Source of the DNA: Brettanomyces bruxellensis
Lineage: Eukaryota; Ascomycota; Pichiomycetes; Pichiales; Pichiaceae
Direction of reading: 5' to 3'
Assembly: GCF_011074885.1 (NCBI RefSeq)
Contig: NC_054685.1
Location: 558,001 to 622,000, forward strand
DNA: 64,000 nucleotides
Under the pieces are notes generated by a model, which was not told the DNA's origin, did not search any database, and was given only the letters and a program-made list of their open reading frames with translations. Of this stretch, positions 20,616-31,100 are shown piece after piece; positions within the stretch are counted from its first letter, which is position 1; each line of letters opens with the position of its first letter. The position numbers and the translations under genes were made by a program.

Positions 20616-21983
20616 ATGCAACTAACTAAAGCAGTACTAAGAATGGCACACGCAGCAGATAAAATCAGCTTGGAAAGCATCACGAAGTGGTCGCAAGAGT
20701 ATAAGAATGACCAAGTTGGCCGTTTGGCAGGGTCAGTTTTCCAGCATGGAAACATGAATGAACTCTTGATCAACAGGGCAAGGGAGGTGGCCGATTCGCA
20801 TGTTTTCAACAACAAGATTGACCCAGAAGGTGCCCCAGTGACAGACCAGAAGCGTTCGGGAAGATGTTGGTTGTTCGCATCAACAAATCTACTTAGACTA
20901 AATGTGATCCACAAATACAACATGAAGGAGTGCCGTTTGAGCCCTGCATACTTGTTCTTCTACGACAAACTCGAGAAGGCAAACTACTTCCTCGAGCAGA
21001 TCATCGACACGTACAAGATGGACATCAACTCGAGACTAGTGCAGTACTTCTTGTCGGATCCGATTGGCGACGGTGGCCAATTCACCATGATGACTCACAT
21101 CGTCGACAAATACGGCCTGGTTCCGTACGATGTGTACCCAGACGCCTTCAATGCGACAAAGTCGATGATTATGGACAAGTTCATCACGTCGAAGTTGCGG
21201 TCCTACGCCAAAACTTTGCGTGACAAGCTCAGCAGCGGCGCGTCGATCGACGCAGACAAGCTTGAGATGCAGCATGACATCTACCGGTTGATGTGCATCT
21301 TCTTGGGCGAGCCTCCAAAGCCCGACGAGCAGTTCACCTGGGATTTCTACGATAAGGACAAGAAGTTCCACAGTGTGAAAGCCACGCCAAAGAGCTTTGT
21401 GTCAGAAAACGTCGATTTTAAGACCTCCGAGTACGTTTCCTTGTTGAACGATCCAAGAAATCCTTACAAACGCGTCATTCAGATCGACAGACTAGGCAAC
21501 GTGTTCGGTGCCAGCCCTGTTTCCTACTTGAATATGGACACCAGTGTGCTTTCGCAGGCTGTGGTGAACAGAATCAAGAAAAACAAGCCTGTTTTCTTCG
21601 GTACCGACACGCCAAAGTTCATGGATACCAAGCGCGGAATCATGGACATCGACTTGTGGGATTACAAGCTCATTGGCTATGATCAGAGGTCGCTCGACAA
21701 GGCTTCACGTGTTCTCTATGGTGATTCTCTCATGACTCACGCCATGTTGATCACAGGAGTGCACTTGGATGAAGATGGAAAGCCTGTGCGTTACCGGGTG
21801 GAGAACAGCTGGTCCGATAAGTCCGGCCACGAGGGTTACTACACCATGACCCAGGATTACTTCAACCAGTACGTTTACCAGGTTGTTGTGGAGAAGGACG
21901 ATATTCCTGAGCTTGTTCCTCTTCTTGAGGACAAACAGGTCATTCACTTGCCTCCTTATGACCCAATGGGTGCCTTGGCTTGA
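20616..21983 (+). CDS. LAP3: Bleomycin hydrolase / cysteine aminopeptidase
   Basis: A 455-residue papain-like (C1B) peptidase. The catalytic triad is Cys84 (SGRCWLFAS, preceded by the oxyanion Gln78), His375 (THAMLITGVH) and Asn397 (VENSW). Family blocks such as LFFYDKLEKANYFLEQI are intact. The yeast enzyme forms a hexameric barrel, binds single-stranded DNA and RNA, and hydrolyses homocysteine-thiolactone and bleomycin. Its C-terminal arm enters the active site, and the final Lys after GALA is removed autocatalytically. Here the gene ends DPMGALA, so that Lys is not encoded. A second Met at residue 10 is a possible alternative start; the nearest in-frame stop upstream leaves no room for the longer mitochondrial leader of the S. 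cerevisiae isoform. Confidence 0.96.
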   Translation: MQLTKAVLRMAHAADKISLESITKWSQEYKNDQVGRLAGSVFQHGNMNELLINRAREVADSHVFNNKIDPEGAPVTDQKRSGRCWLFASTNLLRLNVIHKYNMKECRLSPAYLFFYDKLEKANYFLEQIIDTYKMDINSRLVQYFLSDPIGDGGQFTMMTHIVDKYGLVPYDVYPDAFNATKSMIMDKFITSKLRSYAKTLRDKLSSGASIDADKLEMQHDIYRLMCIFLGEPPKPDEQFTWDFYDKDKKFHSVKATPKSFVSENVDFKTSEYVSLLNDPRNPYKRVIQIDRLGNVFGASPVSYLNMDTSVLSQAVVNRIKKNKPVFFGTDTPKFMDTKRGIMDIDLWDYKLIGYDQRSLDKASRVLYGDSLMTHAMLITGVHLDEDGKPVRYRVENSWSDKSGHEGYYTMTQDYFNQYVYQVVVEKDDIPELVPLLEDKQVIHLPPYDPMGALA

Positions 21984-23099
21984 GTCTTGTGTAGCACTAG
22001 CGAGTAATTGATATAGTGAATAGTGTGTTTAGGAGTAATCAACTAATACCAAGTGAATAGTTGGCATAGTACTGTAGAGTATGGTTAATAAGGAACTATA
22101 AGTACGGCTTTACGGAACTATAAAGTACGGTTGTAAGTAGTGAGTACAGTACTTAGAAAATAGGGCAGCTGAAATTGGTAGATTATAGCAACAAGTAATA
22201 GGCATTTGGTAATTAGTTACTATAGTGGATTATTAGCTGAAGGAATTAATCAGCCGATTCGAATGTCTTAGAACTAAATGTTAGTACCACTCGATATATA
22301 GTATTTACTTCCGTCTGCTTTCATGAAAATCATGTCAATTCAACTAAGCAGGCAATGCAAACAATTAGATGCAACAGCTACCTAAATTACTAAGCAAAGA
22401 CGATACATGGCAAATAAATTTCAAACAACGGTGTAGATGAGATATGCTTCAAGAAGCATCATTTCTAATAGTCTGTTTCTTACAAAGCGAAGGCAATACT
22501 CTGGCAAACCAGATAATAATGGTATTATCCTAATATATACACCTGTTGATATCTTAATTGATATTTTATTATCTACTAATATCTTATATTTCCTTCTCAG
22601 GATTTTCACTCCTCTTAGTGCAGTTTTTTTGGCGGATATGGCGCGTATCCTCAATTCAGCCACATGGCTTAATTCCGCATCTTTTACATTTATGCTCTTT
22701 ATGTTTCACGTAGTTTATAGTTAATGTTTCAGATTATCTAATTTTTTTTTAGATTATTTTTTTCCCGAAGAGAATGCAAGGCTTGTGCCTATACTCTGAA
22801 GTTGCATATATGTCTTAATTTAAGCAAGCAATACAATAATAGAGTTACTGACTAAGCTGAAATTGTGACTGTGAGTTGAGCGGGCAAATATAGTTTTTCA
22901 TCTAATACTCCGGATATATCAGATATTACATAGACAGGCTATAGATCACTGAGTATCATAGTTGATGAATATTTGAGAATAACAGATCGGTGGATATCAA
23001 ACATCAGAAACAGGTTTATTGTCACATACAGATTGAATATACAGGGATCTGAGGTACAAGAAGACACGCCGTTTAGAATAGTGCATAGTGGGTATATTA
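21984..23099. other. Intergenic region between LAP3 and KEX2
   Basis: About 1.1 kb of AT-rich sequence with repeated short words (GTACGG, ATAGTG). A frame at 22437..22724 ends in a hydrophobic segment (from about 22638, beginning MARILN) that could in principle be a signal-peptide exon for KEX2, but the only donor-like sequence beside it is a weak GTAGTT. No RNA gene seen. Confidence 0.4.
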
Positions 23100-23102
23100 T
23101 AG

Positions 23103-23171
23103 AAAGCATTCATAGGCTTATTTCAAGCTTTATTTCTTAGCTTCAAAGTTTCTTCGTAGCTTTATCACATT
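23103..23171 (+). other. In-frame hydrophobic segment and TAG just upstream of the KEX2 ATG
   Basis: In the KEX2 frame, the codons from 23103 to 23156 read KAFIGLFQALFLSFKVSS. A TAG (23157-23159) and four codons (LYHI) then lead into the first ATG at 23172. The segment looks like the h-region and c-region of a signal peptide and sits where one should be, but has no ATG (it follows a TAG at 23100-23102) and is separated by a stop. The TAG at 23157 could also be a splice acceptor (TTTCTTCGTAG). Confidence 0.45.
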
Positions 23172-26015
23172 ATGAAGAATTACACGGTGCCAAAGAGAGA
23201 TTTCCAAAAGAGGGAATATTTCATGGTGGAAGCAGACAGCAGCATAGAAGAAGTGCGAAAGCAGCATCCAAGTTGGCGATACGAGTATTTAGATCGAGCT
23301 TTGGGCAAGTATCATGTTTTTTCGCTTCCCAAGAAGCACAGGGATGTGTTTCTTTTAAAGAGGATGTCTGGAAAGGGATTGTTAGAGAAGAGGGATGGGG
23401 AAAGTACGTTAAAATCAGTTTACATGTTACCTGAGAAGAAGTTAGAGAGGCGGGCTCCTGTTCCTGAGGAGTATTGGGGAGAGGGGGATAGTAAAAGTGA
23501 AGATTGTGAGGATAGTGAGATGAGGGGAGAAGTTAATGAAGGTGAAGATAGTGGAAGAGGAATTAGTGGAATGAAAAGAGAGAATAGTGAAATGAAGGAA
23601 GAGGATAATGAAAGTGAAGATAATGAAAGGGAAAATAATGAAAGTGAAAATAGTGAAAGTGAAAATAGTGAAAGGGAAAATAGTGAAAGGGAAAATAGTG
23701 AAAGTGAAAATAGTATGAATGAGGAAGGAGAAAATGAAGAAGGAAAAAATGAAGGTGAGGAATATCAAGAATATGAAGATAGAAATAAAAATAAAAATAA
23801 AGATATTCAGGATATTCAAGATCTCAGCTCCAGGTTGGCAAAAAAGGAAAGCAAAAAAGTGACCGACTCGTCCCAGCTCGTGGTGGAAAAAGCGCGCGAG
23901 GAGTTTGGCATCGACGACCCGCAGTTTTCCCAGCAGTGGCACATCGTCAACGCGGAGTTCCCCGGTGAGGATGTCGACGTGGTCCCCGTGTGGCGGCAGA
24001 ATATCACGGGCAAGGGCGTGGTGACGGCGATCATCGACGACGGGCTCGACTTCGATAACCCGGACCTCGCGGGGGCTTTCTGCGCGGAGGGCTCCTGGGA
24101 CTACAACGACAACACTGCACTGCCGCGCCCGCGGCTCCAGGACGACTACCACGGGACGCGGTGCGCAGGGGAGATTGCGGCTGCGCTCGGCAACGGCTTC
24201 TGCGGTGTCGGCGTTGCGCACGGCTCGCGCGTATCGGGGGTGCGCATCCTCTCCGGCAGCCTCACTGCGGAGGACGAAGCCGCCGCAATGGTGCATGCGC
24301 TGGGCGTCAACGACATCTACTCTTGTTCCTGGGGGCCACCAGACAATGGGCGCGCAATGGATGTGCCGGATAAAATTGTGCGCGAGGCAATTTTGAAAGG
24401 CGTCCAGGAGGGGCGCAGCGGCAAGGGCGCATTGTACGTTTTCGCGAGCGGCAACGGCGCGTTGCATCAGGATAGCTGCAATTTTGATGGGTACACGAAC
24501 AGCATTTATTCGATAACGGTGACTGCGCTGGACCACCGCGGGCTCCACCCGCAGTATGCGGAGTCGTGCGCCGCCGTGATGGTTGCCGCTTACTCGTCTG
24601 GGTCGGGCGCGCACATCAGCACGACGGATTTCAAGGAGGGGTGCTCTGCGCGGCATGGCGGGACGTCTGCGGCTGCGCCGCTCGCCGCAGGGCTCTATGC
24701 GCTCGTCCTCGAGGCGAACCCTGCGCTCACGTGGCGCGACGTGCAGCAGTTGACCGTCATGGCCGCCGTGCAGGTGCATCCGGAGGATCCCGGGTGGCAG
24801 GACTCGGCGATTCCCGGCCGGAGGTACTCGTACAAATTCGGGTGGGGCAAGTTGGACGCTGCGAAAATTGTCGCCGCTGCCCGCGACAACTACCGCCTCC
24901 TTCGCCCTCAGGCCTGGTACTACACGCCGTACCTGCACCTGGGCGAGGGGCAAAAAAATGATGACAAAAACAATATCTCCTCGCACGTCCAGCCCGAGGG
25001 CTCGAACCTGCCCTGGCCAGACCACTCAGTAATTTTTTCGTCCTCTTTTGACGTGTCCCAAAAGGGCATCGCGAATGCCAACCTTCACCACATCGAGCAA
25101 ATTACAGTCACCGTCAACGTTTCCACCTCAAAAAGAGGTGCCGTTTACATCCGCTTGGTTTCCCCACACGGAATCGTGTCCCGGTTGGCCCAGCAGAGAC
25201 CTCACGATACCGATTCGTCGGGTTTTAACAACTGGACTTTTTCGTCTGTGGCCCATTGGGGTGAGGACCCAGTTGGAAATTGGGAAATCCAGGTCATCAA
25301 CACTGAACCTGATAGTCAGCGGGTCGAATTCCACGGCTGGCAGCTTCGATTTTTCGGTGAGTGCGTAGATCCGAAAAGGGCAAGGCGGTTTGACATGGAT
25401 AAGGATTATAGTGAGGAGGGGGAGAAGGAACTGACTTCGATTTTGTCTGTATCATCTTTATCAACATCAACATCAGCATTGCCTTTATCTTCATCTTCAT
25501 CTTCATCAACATTGCCTTTATCTTCATCTTCATCTTCATCAACATTGCCTTTATCTTCTTCTCCATCCTCTTCTTCCTCATCCTCTTCTTCTCCTCATTC
25601 TTCACACACTCTCCCATCAGACCACGCTGACTGGTACTTCCTTGCACTCCTCCTCCTTGGCTTCGGAATCTGCATGTGGATGCTCAAATGCCGCAAAAAA
25701 CCCGGAAGAGCTCGCCAAAGAGACGAATACGAGTTTGAAATCATCAATCCTGACGAAGAAGACTCCGATTTCGACCACAACTCTCGTTTTCAGCCCAGTA
25801 TCGACTCCTCTGAAGACGTTGCCGGATCTCCAGCCGCCAAAAATGCTGATGCCGATGATGAAAATGCTGAAACTGCACACGATGAGCTTTTTAACAACTC
25901 CTACGCTCAAGATGACCAGTCAGCGTTTAATACTGAAGAGGAAGAAAGAGAGCGTTTATTTAATACTTCGAACGCAGACGATCCCTTCAGGGTTTCAGAT
26001 GATGACAGTACATAG
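23172..26015 (+). CDS. KEX2: Kexin, Golgi prohormone-processing endoprotease
   Basis: As drawn, 947 residues. Pro-domain about 1-94, ending at an ERR-APVP site equivalent to the autocleavage site of yeast Kex2. An unusual acidic, repetitive insert (about 100-210) precedes the catalytic domain, which has Asp289 (IIDDGLD), His327 (YHGTRCAGE), oxyanion Asn428 (ASGNG) and Ser499 (HGGTSAAAPLAAG). A P-domain follows (about 615-735), then a Ser/Thr-rich stalk with repeats (about 755-818), one membrane span (about 821-839) and an acidic cytosolic tail. Kex2 cleaves after Lys-Arg and Arg-Arg in the late Golgi, maturing alpha-factor and other secreted proteins. The first ATG gives no signal peptide, so the true start is probably upstream or in another exon. 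G+C content jumps from the AT-rich pro-region to a GC-rich catalytic region near 23870. Confidence 0.95.
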   Translation: MKNYTVPKRDFQKREYFMVEADSSIEEVRKQHPSWRYEYLDRALGKYHVFSLPKKHRDVFLLKRMSGKGLLEKRDGESTLKSVYMLPEKKLERRAPVPEEYWGEGDSKSEDCEDSEMRGEVNEGEDSGRGISGMKRENSEMKEEDNESEDNERENNESENSESENSERENSERENSESENSMNEEGENEEGKNEGEEYQEYEDRNKNKNKDIQDIQDLSSRLAKKESKKVTDSSQLVVEKAREEFGIDDPQFSQQWHIVNAEFPGEDVDVVPVWRQNITGKGVVTAIIDDGLDFDNPDLAGAFCAEGSWDYNDNTALPRPRLQDDYHGTRCAGEIAAALGNGFCGVGVAHGSRVSGVRILSGSLTAEDEAAAMVHALGVNDIYSCSWGPPDNGRAMDVPDKIVREAILKGVQEGRSGKGALYVFASGNGALHQDSCNFDGYTNSIYSITVTALDHRGLHPQYAESCAAVMVAAYSSGSGAHISTTDFKEGCSARHGGTSAAAPLAAGLYALVLEANPALTWRDVQQLTVMAAVQVHPEDPGWQDSAIPGRRYSYKFGWGKLDAAKIVAAARDNYRLLRPQAWYYTPYLHLGEGQKNDDKNNISSHVQPEGSNLPWPDHSVIFSSSFDVSQKGIANANLHHIEQITVTVNVSTSKRGAVYIRLVSPHGIVSRLAQQRPHDTDSSGFNNWTFSSVAHWGEDPVGNWEIQVINTEPDSQRVEFHGWQLRFFGECVDPKRARRFDMDKDYSEEGEKELTSILSVSSLSTSTSALPLSSSSSSSTLPLSSSSSSSTLPLSSSPSSSSSSSSSPHSSHTLPSDHADWYFLALLLLGFGICMWMLKCRKKPGRARQRDEYEFEIINPDEEDSDFDHNSRFQPSIDSSEDVAGSPAAKNADADDENAETAHDELFNNSYAQDDQSAFNTEEEERERLFNTSNADDPFRVSDDDST
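23600..23720 (+). repeat. 15-bp coding repeat (SENS/EREN units) in KEX2
   Basis: Tandem units of about GTGAAAATAGTGAAA encode repeated ENSES/ENSER peptides, forming an acidic spacer just after the propeptide cleavage site. Length variation between strains is likely. Confidence 0.85.
25455..25605 (+). repeat. Serine-codon repeats in the KEX2 stalk
   Basis: Units of about 33 bases (TTGCCTTTATCTTCATCTTC core) occur two to three times, followed by TCTTCN runs. They encode LPLSSSSSSST repeats, a probable O-glycosylated stalk before the membrane span. Confidence 0.85.
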
Positions 26016-26349
26016 TGTATAGATAAGAATAGACAAGAAAGATTCGTGTAATTCCTGGATGAAACATTTTTGGAGTGTTCAGTAATATTTGTAATTACCC
26101 AAATGCTTACCCAAACGCTTACCCCACAATTTTTTGCTTGAAAAATTACGCGCCGTTCGATTTATCTTTTCTCCATTATTTCTTTTCGGTATTCTTTTGC
26201 TTATCGTTTCTCCTCGCTTTTTCAGTTATCGTTCTCCTTTCTTCCACTTATCGTTTCTCCTTTCTTCCACTTATCTTTTCCCCTTGCTTCTCCTTGCTTT
26301 TTCCCGCTTTCTTCTACCTACTTATTTTTACAATCACCAACCTTTGGCT

Positions 26350-26610
26350 ATGCAGCAGCCACAAACAAATGCAAAGCATCATAAGCCAACGGATATACCC
26401 AAGAAACCGTCCTTATACCAGAGGTATATGAAGCTCCCCCTGAAATGGAAGTTGTACATATGGGGAAGCACATTTGTTGTTGCTCTGTTGGCTGATAGCA
26501 TTAGTGAGAAGATATTTCAGCAGAACATGATTGATGCGGAGGCTGAGCGAAGAGTTGATATACAGATGGAGAAGGAGAAGGCAGAAAAGGATGCGAAGGT
26601 GATAAAATGA
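26350..26610 (+). CDS. Small single-span membrane protein, unassigned
   Basis: An 86-residue protein from the ATG at 26350. The frame is open further upstream, but that part is a pyrimidine-rich tract translating to Phe/Leu/Ser and is more likely 5' UTR. The protein has a polar N-terminus (MQQPQTNAKHHKPTDIPKK), a basic-flanked hydrophobic span (about 35-52, LYIWGSTFVVALLADS) and a highly charged helical tail (DAEAERRVDIQMEKEKAEKD). This layout is common among small inner-mitochondrial-membrane proteins such as assembly factors and respiratory supernumerary subunits, but I cannot name a family. It follows KEX2 in the same orientation and converges on GDH2. Confidence 0.68.
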   Translation: MQQPQTNAKHHKPTDIPKKPSLYQRYMKLPLKWKLYIWGSTFVVALLADSISEKIFQQNMIDAEAERRVDIQMEKEKAEKDAKVIK

Positions 26611-28102
26611 TCTTAACGGCAGATGTTAAAAAGTGCACATATAGATAATTCATTGGGTACTTCAAGCTTGTCAGACGATGCAAATTAAGCAAATATGTGG
26701 CCGTTTGAAAGTGATTAGGTGAATTGGTGTTTGTTTTGTCAATGAAATTTCTCTAGAAACAAGTGATAGTGGAAAAGTATTCTCAGTGATCTTTGAGAAT
26801 CATCCATTCATGCATTATTATACTAAGTGTATCTTTCCCCGTACTTCTTCGCCGTACACTTCTCCTTATATTTATCATCATACCTTCAGGTTTCATTTTC
26901 TTCTTATCCCAGATATACGTTTCATTACTCTCTTCATCATCGGCAATCCATAGTTTATTCTATAATACAACTTCGCCATCTTATCATCCTCCATAATGCG
27001 TATCTCCTCCCTATTGCACAATTCACTTCTCACACATAATTGTCTTCATAGTGCTTGTCTTCCTTTAATGCGAACTATTGCTCCTCCATTAATTACCATC
27101 TCCTAATTACTTCATTATCTACTTCTCTCTGCTATTCTACCTAAATCATTCCAAGCATAATTTTTGCAATACCTCTTATTTGTAGCTTGCTGTTCATAAT
27201 CAGTCTTTAAAGAATTAGCACTTTTTATCCACATCATCTTTACTATTTCTTACAACGCACCACTGTATAAACTGCCATCATCTCATAAAATGGCTTCTTT
27301 ACGATGCATTTCTTTCCAAGTATATTTATTAATTCACCTTTATATGCTTATAAGCCCTTAGTCCATCCATAATTTCTTACATGTTATCATAATACATCAC
27401 CATGATGAGTTCTTTTTGAGTTATCATTATTTCACTTTCTGACTCTTTCATCACACTTTCTTGGATCTACATTCTACTTTCACTCAATCACCATTATTTT
27501 GCTAGTCCATACCACTGAATAATGTTTATCACACACAGTCATATTTCTTACACAAGCAATATTCCATACTCCGATTTCTTCCTACTTGCTTTTTTTGGTT
27601 ATCGTTTTGTGTGCATCTCCATTCTGATCCACAATGTATTCTATGATACTTGTCGTAATATCTCCTCTCTACTTTATACCTAAAGCTTTCCTGATACTTC
27701 TGTAAGTACTACATCGTAATATAGATTTTGTCTCATTTCTCTTATGACTCTCTTTGATGTCTCTTCCTGATTGCTTTTCATTTGGAAGACGGTGGCTTAT
27801 TCTTCTCCTTAGCATTATTTTTTTGTATAACAGTTACTGATTGCACTTCAACAATACCCACATTAAACATCCATTATATTCTTTAATCGTTTCTCTTAAA
27901 TACTCATTATTCTTTATTAATCAACCCCCTTTAATCGTTGATGGTATTTAATTTTACTACTCTCCAATCTTTAATCTCTAATTGCTAGTACTTTAATCTT
28001 TAATTTTTAATCTTTATTACGCTATCATCTCATCTCTAATCTCTATTCTCTAATCTCACATCCTATCTTTATTACTCTTTACTTATCAATTTAAAACACA
28101 CT
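26611..28102. other. Convergent intergenic region, small membrane protein / GDH2
   Basis: About 1.5 kb of T- and C-rich sequence with repeated TCTAATC/TTTAATC words near its right end (27950-28070). That end is the GDH2 3' region on the opposite strand. No gene or RNA can be supported. Confidence 0.5.
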
Positions 28103-31100
28103 TCACACCTTCTCGTACTTCTCCTTCAACTCGGAGATAAACTGCAAGAAAGTTGCCGGATTAGGGTGGACGCCCCTTGTGTAGACAAACTCGCCGGCCA
28201 ACTTGGTGGCAAACATGGCCTTCAAGTATGCGTCAGGAATCCGGCGGACAAGTGCGTCAATTCCGACGGTCTGGAGCAAAACCGGTGGGACAGCAGCGGC
28301 GATGACGTGGTTACGGAAACTCAAATCCTGCTTCCACAACTCGTCCGACTCGCGCAACTGGTCGGCCAACGTGTTGATTGCGACAGAAAGCGTGTCACTC
28401 AACTCGCTGAAGGTCTTGCCGGTCTCCTCCTTCAACTTCCACAAGAGATTGAACTCCAACTTGGCCTTTTCGACGATGTTGGCCTCGTCCTGCTTCACGT
28501 AGGTCTTGTAGAAGGCTGGGAGCTCTCCGGACTCGGCGTCTAGGCACATATTGTGCTTGAACTGGTCATCATCCAAAGACAAGGCTGCCAACACCTCCAT
28601 CGAGGAAGACGTGACACCTCCCTTGTTTGTGGAGGCATCCTTGAACACCACGGCACCTGCTTTCTCGAGAATGATCTTGGCAGGCTGCGTGATGAACAAG
28701 TTGGCGCCCTCGACGATGATCGGGACGATCGACTTGCCCGTCTTGTCGTCCAAGAGCAGATGGACGTTGTTTGCATTGATGGAGGCAGGACGTCCTCCAC
28801 ATGGAACAAACAAGTTGACGAAATCCTTGCGAGGGTAGATCTCTGGAATCATCAAGTGGAAGTTGTTTCTGAACTGCAATCCGTTCTTGATGACTTTTCC
28901 ACCTGGAGTCTTGACGTTGTTCTCGTCAATCATCACCGCATATCCCTTTGGGCCGAGCTTCGAGCGATCAAACTTGTTGTTGCCCAACCTCTGCTCAGCA
29001 AGACGCAACAACTCCTTCTTGTCGATTCCGTCCTCGTCGACAATTGCACCAAAGCCATCAACCAAACCCACGTACCGCTCATCACCAGAAAACTTGATCT
29101 CGTTCGAACCCAAGTCTCCGTCTCCACCTGCCATCTGCAACTTGTTGATCTTCGACCAGTCTGTGATTCCAAGCTTCTTGTACGTGCCCGTGATGTACTC
29201 ACGCACACTCAACGTGGTCATACCGTACTTATCGTGCGGAATTCCGCCCAACTCCGGCGATTTTCCCGTGAAGAAGGCCTTCCATGGGAATCCGAGCTTG
29301 GCACCTCTCTTCTTGGCGTGCAACGTAGCCCAGTCCACAAGATCGGCCGTGTTCTCGTCCGGGCCCATGAACAACATCTCCGGCTCGCCGTACAAGTCCA
29401 CAATCTTCTCCTTGGCTGGGTCCTTGATCAACAAGTCCAAGATCGCGTCGATGTACTTCTGGAAGCACTCCTTGACCTTATTCTGTGCACTGCCCGCATC
29501 GAGCAAGATCACACCCTTGCATCCACCTTCTGGAATATCCTTGTTCTTCCTCTGCTGCGTGCTGGCCAACCCGTAATTCTCGTCAAACATCGTCCGTCTG
29601 TTCTTGGCGTACGCATCTGCAGATGCAGATTTCACGATACGGATTCCACCCCTTGCAATATCGCGGAAACGCACGTGGAAGCCCCGGAAGTCCGAGCCAA
29701 CGACGAAAAACATGCCGAATGGAGTGTTTGGGTACTCCTCCTTGGGCAAAAACGTCGGCCGCAACCGGAACGAGATCGCCAACTTCGATGTCACGAAGAA
29801 ATTCGTCTTAAGAATGCTCTTCGTAAAGGTGTATAAGGCCCTCAACACAAGTGCGTGACCTTTGTTCGTGGCACACTCGTCCTCGACGATCTGGTCGAAC
29901 TGGTCGTCCGAGTCGATCGACTCAGCCTGCGACGCCCGCTTGTACGACAACGTCTTCTCCAGCGACGAAGTCGTGTAGTGCGTGTCCATAAACACCCGGT
30001 ACAGCCTCCGGACCACCGCCAAGTGCTGCTTCACGCACTCTGAGATGTACTCTGGGCTGTAAGTCTCCGAAGTGAGCCTCTCTTTCAACCGTGCGAGGAG
30101 TTCAACGTCCTCCGTCGAGCCCTTAAGCGTCTTCTTGAGCTCGCTGTACTCCGGGCCAAGCCTGTTGAGGAAGTGGGTCACGAAAACGGCACCACAGTGT
30201 GCAAAGATGCACTCCTGGGCCGACATTTTGCCCGCCACAAACTGCGTGTGGAACGTGTTGTTTGGAATGCAGTACAACAACGATGCCTCGCGCGTGATCT
30301 GGTAGATAATTGTGTCTGCTGAGTACTTTTCCGAGTGCTCGATGTACAAAGTCACCACCGTTGATCCCTCAGCAAAGTTTTCCACGTACTTCCGCTTCAC
30401 AACCACCCCGTAGTACTTGGCAAGTGCCGAGAGAGCCGAATTGTACTGTGGAGACGATCCCTTTGGATAGCCAATCACGATCCGCTGTTCCCCGCTTGCT
30501 GCCACCGCATAGTGCTTCACCACAGCACCGTCTGTGGTCTTCATCTCGTCCAAAACCTCCTTGTAGAGGCCCTTGGTGTGTGCGGATGCTGTTTTGGCGA
30601 AAACAACGTCGCTCACCGATTCAATTGTGCCATCAGGCGACTTCGAGCCGCTGAAAACACACCGATACACGAAGCTGCACTGGAGTTTCGTCCCGTTTGG
30701 TAACTCCGACACAAATGACTCAACTCTGAAGCTGGCATCTGCCCTGTCGAGGAACTTCTCGTCGATCTCAAGATCGAACTCAGCAGCTGCCGGTCCCGAG
30801 GCAAAGAAGGCCGAGTGGTCCTCGCCAATCTTCTTGTAGCTGAAATGGGTATCTTCAGCTGCCTCTGCTCCCGAAACCCCGTTTCCCCGTGCAAATGCGT
30901 CCACTTTGGCCGAGTAAAGCCCCAAAATGTCGCACGCAATGTCCTTCACCGACACTGCCGAAAAGAACGTGTCATCGATGCCCAACTCCTTGTAGAACCA
31001 GTTGGTCTCGTGCTCAATAAGCGACTCTGGGATCAAGCCTGATTTATCCAACTCATCCATCACCTTGGCCATCTGCTCCTTCTTGCCGGCGAATGCCTCG

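Noticed and set aside
22638..22720. Candidate signal-peptide exon for KEX2 (MARILN... hydrophobic frame)
   Set aside because: Hydrophobic profile fits, but the nearest donor is a weak GTAGTT and no TACTAAC lies close to the 23159 acceptor; kept only as an alternative in the KEX2 finding.
23442..25025. 527-codon open frame antisense to KEX2
   Set aside because: It arises from the GC-rich catalytic region and the repeats; composition is Arg/Val/His-heavy and the sense strand has a proven catalytic triad.
28553..29836. 427-codon frame antisense to GDH2
   Set aside because: Caused by strong codon bias in GDH2; no recognisable protein features.
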